Source: Rothia amarae
GTDB taxonomy: Bacteria > Actinomycetota > Actinomycetes > Actinomycetales > Micrococcaceae
DNA: 64,000 nt
NCBI RefSeq assembly: GCF_014705945.2
Contig: NZ_CP061538.1
Coordinates: 496,001-560,000 of the forward strand
Direction: 5' to 3'
The notes beneath the pieces were generated by a model. The model saw only the letters and a list, made by a program, of their open reading frames with translations, ran no database searches and had not been told where the DNA came from. Within the stretch, counting starts at the first letter, position 1. Every line of letters begins with the position of its first letter. Below are positions 59,548-64,000 of the stretch, in pieces. The translations under genes were made by a program, and so were the position numbers.

Positions 59548-60537
59548 ATGATTGATGACGTTTTTGCAGTTATCGCAGATCCGACTCGTCGCCAAATTCT
59601 GCGCACCTTGTCTTCCGGGCAGCGTGCAGTAGGTGATTTGGTGGATGAGCTGGAAGTCAGTCAGCCCACAGTCTCAAAGCACCTGAAAGTTCTTCGAACC
59701 GCCGGTTTAGTTGAGACTCAAGCAGCCGGTCAGAAGCGCTACTATTCACTGACCCCAGCACCACTTGCAAAAGTTTCGCTGTGGATAGAGAGCCTTTCTT
59801 CCGCTGATGAGCAGACCAACGCTTCCCCCGAATCTGTTGAACAGATCCCCGAATCCCCCTTGTCCGTCGCTCAGACTGCTTCTGTAGAAAAAACTGCAGA
59901 AGACACTGGTACGGACTTAGCTGAAGATTCAGAACCTACCGCTGAAGCCGAGGTGCCTGAGAATCGCGAAGAGCCACAGCAAGCCGAACCTTCAGAGCGA
60001 TCTCAATTCGACATGGGGGCAGAAGGGGGACCGTATGTGTCTCATCAGCCCAGACACTCCAGCGCTGCTATTAGCTTCTCCCCGCTCAAACCTTTTGTGC
60101 CGCAACCTTTCACTCCTTTGAAGCCTTCAGAGAAGACTTCGCAGGAAGCTCTGCCAGGGAAAACCGTGTCAGAAGAGGTGCCCAAGTCTTCCCAATCTGC
60201 TGAGCCTGGTGTTCACCCAGAACCAGAAGCAGAGACGCCGCGAGAAACAAATCTGTCCCTTACCCCGCAGGAAGACACCGCTGGGATGGAGCAAAAAGAC
60301 AGCGAACTCGAAGAAGTTGAAGCACCTGCAGCTTCTGCCCTCGATGCGGATGAGCACGGCTCAGACGGCTTAGAGGAAGAGCCACACGTTGCTGAATCTT
60401 CACCAGAATCGTCGCCGCATATTCAGGAGCTACCCGGTTTGCCGACTGCCGCTGAGCAGGATAGCTCCCGCCGCGAGGAAGAACATCGAGGATTGTTCGC
60501 TACGCTCTCTCGCTGGGGACGACGTCGTTCTCGCTAA
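59548..60537 (+). CDS. ArsR-family winged-helix regulator with a long disordered acidic tail
   Basis: A 329-residue protein. Residues 1-85 are a clear ArsR-type winged helix (VIADPTRRQILRTLSS, then DLVDELEVSQPTVSKHLKVL and GQKRYYSLTP). Typical members stop near 100 residues. Here about 240 residues follow that are rich in Glu, Ser, Pro and Ala with no visible fold. They include a double motif FSPLKPF...FTPLKPS (near 175-192) and a basic end RGLFATLSRWGRRRSR. No metal-binding Cys pair is seen in the ArsR part, so the signal is unlikely to be arsenic. ATG 59548 (MIDDVF) is preferred over frames opening at 59503. Confidence 0.85.
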   Translation: MIDDVFAVIADPTRRQILRTLSSGQRAVGDLVDELEVSQPTVSKHLKVLRTAGLVETQAAGQKRYYSLTPAPLAKVSLWIESLSSADEQTNASPESVEQIPESPLSVAQTASVEKTAEDTGTDLAEDSEPTAEAEVPENREEPQQAEPSERSQFDMGAEGGPYVSHQPRHSSAAISFSPLKPFVPQPFTPLKPSEKTSQEALPGKTVSEEVPKSSQSAEPGVHPEPEAETPRETNLSLTPQEDTAGMEQKDSELEEVEAPAASALDADEHGSDGLEEEPHVAESSPESSPHIQELPGLPTAAEQDSSRREEEHRGLFATLSRWGRRRSR

Positions 60538-60576
60538 TACCCACCCTCTTTTCTGGAAAGACTATAGAAGCCGTTC

Positions 60577-62307
60577 ATGTCTGTAAACCGAAAAATTCTT
60601 ACCTGGCTTGAAACTGAATTGTTTGAGGGTCGCCTTGAACTAGGGCAAAATTTGCCCGATGATCGCAAACTAGCCAACATTATCCATGCCAGCCATTCCA
60701 GTACTCGTGAAGCGCTAAAACAGCTGGAAATTATGGGTATTTTGCGACTCTACGAGGGTAAGCGCAAGACCATCATCGCTCGTCTGGTGAGTGAGCCCTT
60801 TGTCTCGGCCGCACCGGCTTTGCGCCTACATATGTCGAGCTCTCGTCATCCTATGCGCGATATTGTGCAAACTCGTATCCTGCTGGAATCGTGGGCTGTG
60901 CGCCATGCTATTCCTAGTAGCCCCGTGTTGGAGGAGCTTGAAAGCATTCTCACAAGCATGCAACGAGAGGGCATTTTGCCCCAAGAATTTCACCAGTACG
61001 AAGTTGACTTTCATATCGCTCTCACCAAGCTTTCAGGCAATCAGCTTCTGGCTGGTCTGATGACCTCAATGCGCGAACCCATCTACGAATATTTGCTGTC
61101 GATTATGGGCAAAGTTCCGCTGTGGAGCGCTACTGCTATTCGCCTGCGAGCTGAACACCAGGCTATTTTGGCTGCGTTGCAGGCTGGCGATGTAGAAATG
61201 GCTAGCCAGCTGGTTATTTCGACTATAGAGCGCCAGTATTCTGAAGCGGGAATAGACTTGGACGAGGCAACCGAGGTGGTCAACGATCTTCCCGGTACCC
61301 GCGCGTCCATAGCCCCTGTGGAGGTAGAGCAGGACGACCTGATTCCTCAGGATTGGGAAGTTCCCGTGGCATCCTCGCTTATTGAGGCATTAGAGAATAT
61401 TGGGGCTTCCGCTCATGCAAGTGATCACCAGGCCTACGAGCACCGATCTTCTTTAGTCGATTCAGCCCCCAGAGATGCTGAAAATGAGGAATCAGAAGAT
61501 AGCGAGACCGCTCAAGACGCCGAATCAGCCAAGCCTTCAGAATCCGCTGAAATGATTACTCATCAGCGATCCACCACGTCGGCAAATTTCATTGCAGTTG
61601 CAGACCAGAAGTCTTCGGCAGGTTCCTCTCGCCGGCGTCGCGGCGTGGTGAGTTCTGCGGTTCATGCGACCGTCATTAAACCTATTAATCGTTCTCAGCC
61701 TGCCGTTTCAACTCCCTCCGAGCCTGAATCCGCAGAGGCACGCGAATTAGCGGAGCAAGAGCGTTTACAACGAATAGCGCAACTAAGTGAAGAAGGGAAT
61801 GTACCAGCTTCTTTGCCAGAAGAGCCTCAGATTGAGTCAGTTGCGGCTCAGGAGGTGGAGCCCGCGGAACCGGCTCTTGAAGCTGAGACCCCTACTCCTA
61901 AAAAACCGCGCCGTCTCCGGGGCTGGTTAGGGCTGGGCAAGAATTCCAACGCCAGCACTTCTGCGCAGGAGAAAGAAAACTCGCAAGAAGAAAATACCTC
62001 TGAAGAGCTCAACACTCCCGTCGAGGAAGAACCTCCTGCAGGTTCTTCTACAGACGTTTCCCCTGAATATTCAGCAGAGGAAACTGTCTCAGAGGATTTT
62101 TCCGCAGAACGAGAAGATTTCCCGGAGCCAGTGCAACCTCAAGCTCCTGAGGGGTACGTCTTTGCTAATGAAGATCACCTCGCACCAGAAATTATCGACG
62201 AAACCCCCAGAGAGCCGAAGACCAAGAAAGTCGAAGAGCAGGCAAGTCTCTCGGATTCTTTTACGATTAATAAAAAGAGCCAGAAGAAAAAGAAGCGGAA
62301 ACGCTAG
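60577..62307 (+). CDS. GntR/FCD-family regulator with a very long disordered tail
   Basis: A 576-residue protein. Residues 1-75 are a GntR winged helix (LPDDRKLANIIHASHSSTRE, ALKQLEIMGILRLYEGKR). Residues 85-224 form a FadR-type FCD domain (ILLESWAVRHAI, DFHIALTKLSGNQLL, RAEHQAILAALQAGD). By hand alignment two of the four usual metal ligands differ (Asp to Glu before FH, last His to Thr). A tail of about 350 residues follows that normal members lack: acidic, Ser/Pro/Glu/Ala-rich, with basic islands (SSRRRRGVV, KKPRRLRGWLGLGKN) and a Lys-Arg end. It lies 39 bases after the tailed ArsR-type gene. Confidence 0.85.
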   Translation: MSVNRKILTWLETELFEGRLELGQNLPDDRKLANIIHASHSSTREALKQLEIMGILRLYEGKRKTIIARLVSEPFVSAAPALRLHMSSSRHPMRDIVQTRILLESWAVRHAIPSSPVLEELESILTSMQREGILPQEFHQYEVDFHIALTKLSGNQLLAGLMTSMREPIYEYLLSIMGKVPLWSATAIRLRAEHQAILAALQAGDVEMASQLVISTIERQYSEAGIDLDEATEVVNDLPGTRASIAPVEVEQDDLIPQDWEVPVASSLIEALENIGASAHASDHQAYEHRSSLVDSAPRDAENEESEDSETAQDAESAKPSESAEMITHQRSTTSANFIAVADQKSSAGSSRRRRGVVSSAVHATVIKPINRSQPAVSTPSEPESAEARELAEQERLQRIAQLSEEGNVPASLPEEPQIESVAAQEVEPAEPALEAETPTPKKPRRLRGWLGLGKNSNASTSAQEKENSQEENTSEELNTPVEEEPPAGSSTDVSPEYSAEETVSEDFSAEREDFPEPVQPQAPEGYVFANEDHLAPEIIDETPREPKTKKVEEQASLSDSFTINKKSQKKKKRKR

Positions 62308-62423
62308 CGATGGGATGACCTGCCGGTTTCGCCCAGAACGAGAAAATCCTCTCATTTCGTAGCAGAATGCGGAAAATTCACAGATTGCTTGTACGCTATA
62401 CAGAGAGCGTTTTTCAACCGTTT

Positions 62424-62454
62424 AGGCACTGTTGTGCCTATTTTGGTTTTTATG
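62424..62454 (+). terminator. terminator after the GntR-type gene
   Basis: AGGCAC-TGTT-GTGCCT (62424-62439) is followed by ATTTTGGTTTTTA. A compact hairpin and T-run about 115 bases after the stop codon. Confidence 0.65.
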
Positions 62455-62458
62455 AAGC

Positions 62459-62476
62459 GTTTATACCGGTATAAAC
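62459..62476. promoter_or_regulatory. 18-bp perfect palindrome upstream of bS22
   Basis: GTTTATACCGGTATAAAC reads the same on both strands over all 18 bases. It lies about 80 bases before the bS22 start in an otherwise gene-free stretch (62308-62556) and could be an operator or a symmetric promoter element. A further small hairpin (GCCC/GGGC, 62506-62517) lies closer to the gene. Confidence 0.5.
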
Positions 62477-62556
62477 CGCAACCCGGCTTAGCTAACGCTT
62501 TACTCGCCCTAGCGGGCAAAGTGGCTGGGTGTTAATTGTTAAGTGAGGTGAATCCA

Positions 62557-62655
62557 ATGGGTTCAGTTATCAAGAAGCGCCGCAAGCGTATGTCCAAGAA
62601 GAAGCACCGTAAGCTTCTCCGTAAGACCCGCCACCAGCGTCGCAACAAGAAGTAA
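62557..62655 (+). CDS. small ribosomal protein bS22 (AURKAIP1/COX24 domain)
   Basis: A 32-residue, extremely basic protein, [20 protein letters not shown] followed by [12 protein letters not shown]. This is the tiny actinobacterial ribosomal protein bS22 seen in mycobacterial ribosome structures, with near-identical sequence as I remember it. It is below the length limit of most gene finders. AAGTGAGGTG lies before the ATG, and a strong terminator follows, as expected for a highly expressed single gene. Confidence 0.93.
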   Translation: MGSVIKKRRKRMSKKKHRKLLRKTRHQRRNKK

Positions 62656-62670
62656 ATTCTTGTCAGCTTT

Positions 62671-62707
62671 TCGAGCCCCGCATTCTTTCGTGGAATGCGG
62701 GGCTCGA
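62671..62707 (+). terminator. terminator after bS22
   Basis: TCGAGCCCCGCATTC (62671-62685) pairs perfectly with 62693-62707 around a 7-base loop. One of the strongest hairpins in the window. Confidence 0.85.
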
Positions 62708-62733
62708 ATACTTAACCCTCTAAACTGGAGGGT

Positions 62734-63003
62734 ATGAATTCTCAGCAAATACCTCAGGTATCGCTTTTAACCAGACCAGGTTGCCACCTTTGTGACGATG
62801 CACGGGAAGTAGTTGACAGGGTCACCTCCGAGTTAGGGCTGGGCTTTGAGGAGATTAACGTGGATGAGTATCCTGAGCTCAAAGCCGCTCACGATACGGA
62901 AATACCTGTGGTGCGCGTCAACGGCGTGCCTAAAGATTTTTGGCAGATCAATGCCCGTCGGCTCACAAAAATTCTGCGTACTGAGCTGGAACGCGCAGCC
63001 TAA
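62734..63003 (+). CDS. glutaredoxin family protein
   Basis: An 89-residue thioredoxin-fold protein with CHLC as the redox CxxC (residues 17-20) in LLTRPGCHLCDDAREVV and the cis-Pro block EIPVVRVNG. It belongs to the small glutaredoxin-like (DUF836) proteins found in Actinobacteria near cytochrome c biogenesis genes. Start ATG 62734 with GGAGGG just before it. Confidence 0.9.
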   Translation: MNSQQIPQVSLLTRPGCHLCDDAREVVDRVTSELGLGFEEINVDEYPELKAAHDTEIPVVRVNGVPKDFWQINARRLTKILRTELERAA

Positions 63004-63079
63004 ACACAAGTAAGTTTGATTCAAATAAACTTGCGTTCTTGGCTGGGCACGCCCGCCACAATTTGAGAGACTGGTCAGT

Positions 63080-63760
63080 ATGAGTTCTTCACACGTCAAA
63101 GTACACGTTATGCGCCACGGCGAAGTAGAGAATCCTGAGCGGATTGTCTACGGTCGTTTGCCTGAATACCATCTCTCCGCACTGGGACAGAAGATGGTGC
63201 GAATGAGTGCTGAGGAATTCAAACGTATGTCGGATGAGGGCGCTAATATCGTATATTTGGCGATGTCACCGCTCACCCGTACTCGTGAGTCTGCCGCTCC
63301 AATTACTGAGCTGTTGGGACTAGAAGGACATCCGGACGAGCGTGTGATTGAGGCAGATAACCATTTTGAGGGTTTGCACGTGAATCGTGAGGAGATCTTG
63401 AAGAACCCCCGCCATTGGCCTCATCTTCTGAATCCGCTGCGCCCATCCTGGGGGGAGCCTTTTACTCATCAAGCTCACCGGATGGCAGAGGCAATAAAGG
63501 ACGCCGGCGCTCAGGCGCTCGCTAGAGGTGGGAGCGGTGCCGAAGCTATCGTGGTGTCGCATCAGCTTCCTATTTGGATGGCACGAAGATCAGCAGAGGG
63601 CAAGTTCCTGCCCCATGACCCCCGTACTCGCCAGTGTAATTTGGCATCTATCACCACCTTCGAATTCGATGACTTGTGGTCACCTCAACGCCCTAAAATC
63701 AGTTATAAAGAACCGGCTGCGCCCCTGTACTCAGGTGTTATCCAGCTACCCGGGTCATAA
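63080..63760 (+). CDS. histidine phosphatase family protein
   Basis: A 226-residue phosphoglycerate-mutase-fold phosphatase. The catalytic block is VHVMRHGEVENPERI, with the nucleophilic His in RHG, and the second His is in IVVSHQLPIWMARR. The substrate is unknown. Its place before a TlpA-like gene copies the M. tuberculosis Rv0525-Rv0526 order (remembered), the start of a cytochrome c maturation cluster that would continue outside the window. Confidence 0.9.
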   Translation: MSSSHVKVHVMRHGEVENPERIVYGRLPEYHLSALGQKMVRMSAEEFKRMSDEGANIVYLAMSPLTRTRESAAPITELLGLEGHPDERVIEADNHFEGLHVNREEILKNPRHWPHLLNPLRPSWGEPFTHQAHRMAEAIKDAGAQALARGGSGAEAIVVSHQLPIWMARRSAEGKFLPHDPRTRQCNLASITTFEFDDLWSPQRPKISYKEPAAPLYSGVIQLPGS

Positions 63761-63802
63761 TTAAGTTTTGTCCTGTGCCCTTTATCTACTGTGAGAGTGT
63801 TT

Positions 63803-64000
63803 ATGCCTGCGTTTTCAAGTCCAGATCGTGAGCTACGCGGATTTTCCCGCAAGCAAGCCTTATCGCTCGCCGGAGTTGCTACTGCTCTGCTTTTGACTGG
63901 TTGCTCTTCATCGAATGATTCGCTGGCTAGCCAGGCAGACGCTGGAGATTCTAAAGGCTATATTGCTGGGGACGGCTCGGTCACTGAATATTCTGAGGAA
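63803..64000 (+). CDS. lipoprotein, probable TlpA/ResA-like thiol-disulfide protein (3' end outside window)
   Basis: The first 66 residues of a lipoprotein. RKQALSLAGVATALLLTGCS is a signal peptide with a lipobox whose Cys would carry lipid. After it comes a Ser-rich linker and GYIAGDGSVTEYSEE, a segment I recognise from the start of actinobacterial TlpA-family proteins. Those keep apocytochrome c reduced before heme attachment. Start ATG 63803; GTG 63797 is possible. The catalytic CxxC would lie beyond the window. Confidence 0.75.
   Translation, partial: MPAFSSPDRELRGFSRKQALSLAGVATALLLTGCSSSNDSLASQADAGDSKGYIAGDGSVTEYSEE

Overview
The window looks like chromosomal DNA of a mid-GC actinobacterium of the Micrococcaceae, most likely Rothia or a close relative (inference). 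The clues are a GC content in the low-to-mid fifties judged by eye, a GlxR/Crp-type regulator next to nth, CoA-type NUDIX, marP and acs, a tad pilus cluster that runs into a DECH-box helicase, a TopA with a Lys-Ala-Pro tail, and the 32-residue ribosomal protein bS22. As I remember it, much of the order from ponA to topA resembles the M. tuberculosis Rv3646c-Rv3683 neighbourhood. Nothing here looks like a prophage, plasmid or CRISPR locus. The only clear mobile element is one IS3-family insertion.

Layout. 1-3.7 kb: end of an MMPL transporter, then purD and purC. 4-9.1 kb: an L-lactate module, lctP divergent from lutABC, with an LldR-type operator between them. 9.3-14.1 kb: a cation/proton antiporter, a membrane acyltransferase-like protein and a second MMPL transporter. 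14.1-15.7 kb: an IS3/IS150-type element sitting inside a terminator, next to tRNA-Pro(CGG). 15.8-25.6 kb, minus strand: a D-lactate dehydrogenase-like flavo-iron-sulfur protein, a heterodimeric ABC exporter, a metallophosphoesterase and a class A PBP. 25.7-35.9 kb: small conserved genes, Crp, MarP, AroQ, Acs, Nth, two NUDIX proteins and a PolA-like polymerase. 36-42.4 kb: the tad locus and its convergent helicase. 42.4-50.6 kb: redox and modification genes, two PPOX proteins, a pyrimidine-dimer glycosylase and a truncated acetyltransferase. 50.9-58 kb: topA, an isomerase-like TIM barrel, proC and the Trk potassium system. 58.2-64 kb: AcuC, two tandem regulators with very long disordered tails, bS22, glutaredoxin, a histidine phosphatase and the start of a TlpA-like lipoprotein.

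Functional themes. Lactate: uptake by LctP, L-lactate oxidation by LutABC, probable D-lactate oxidation by the 969-residue flavoprotein, and acetate activation by Acs, whose family is controlled by lysine acetylation that AcuC-type enzymes reverse. Envelope and surface: PBP, MMPL proteins, MarP and Tad pili. Potassium: TrkH/TrkA.

The most unusual observations are: (i) a roughly 110-bp structured element present twice (50601-50709 on plus, 55502-55611 on minus) with a conserved core and outer stem arms that differ in sequence but still pair; (ii) tandem ArsR and GntR/FCD regulators with about 240- and 350-residue acidic tails, beside an AcuC gene; (iii) long perfect inverted repeats spanning the starts of purD and of the first ABC gene; (iv) a candidate small RNA at 55636-55835; (v) an IS inserted cleanly into a bidirectional terminator.
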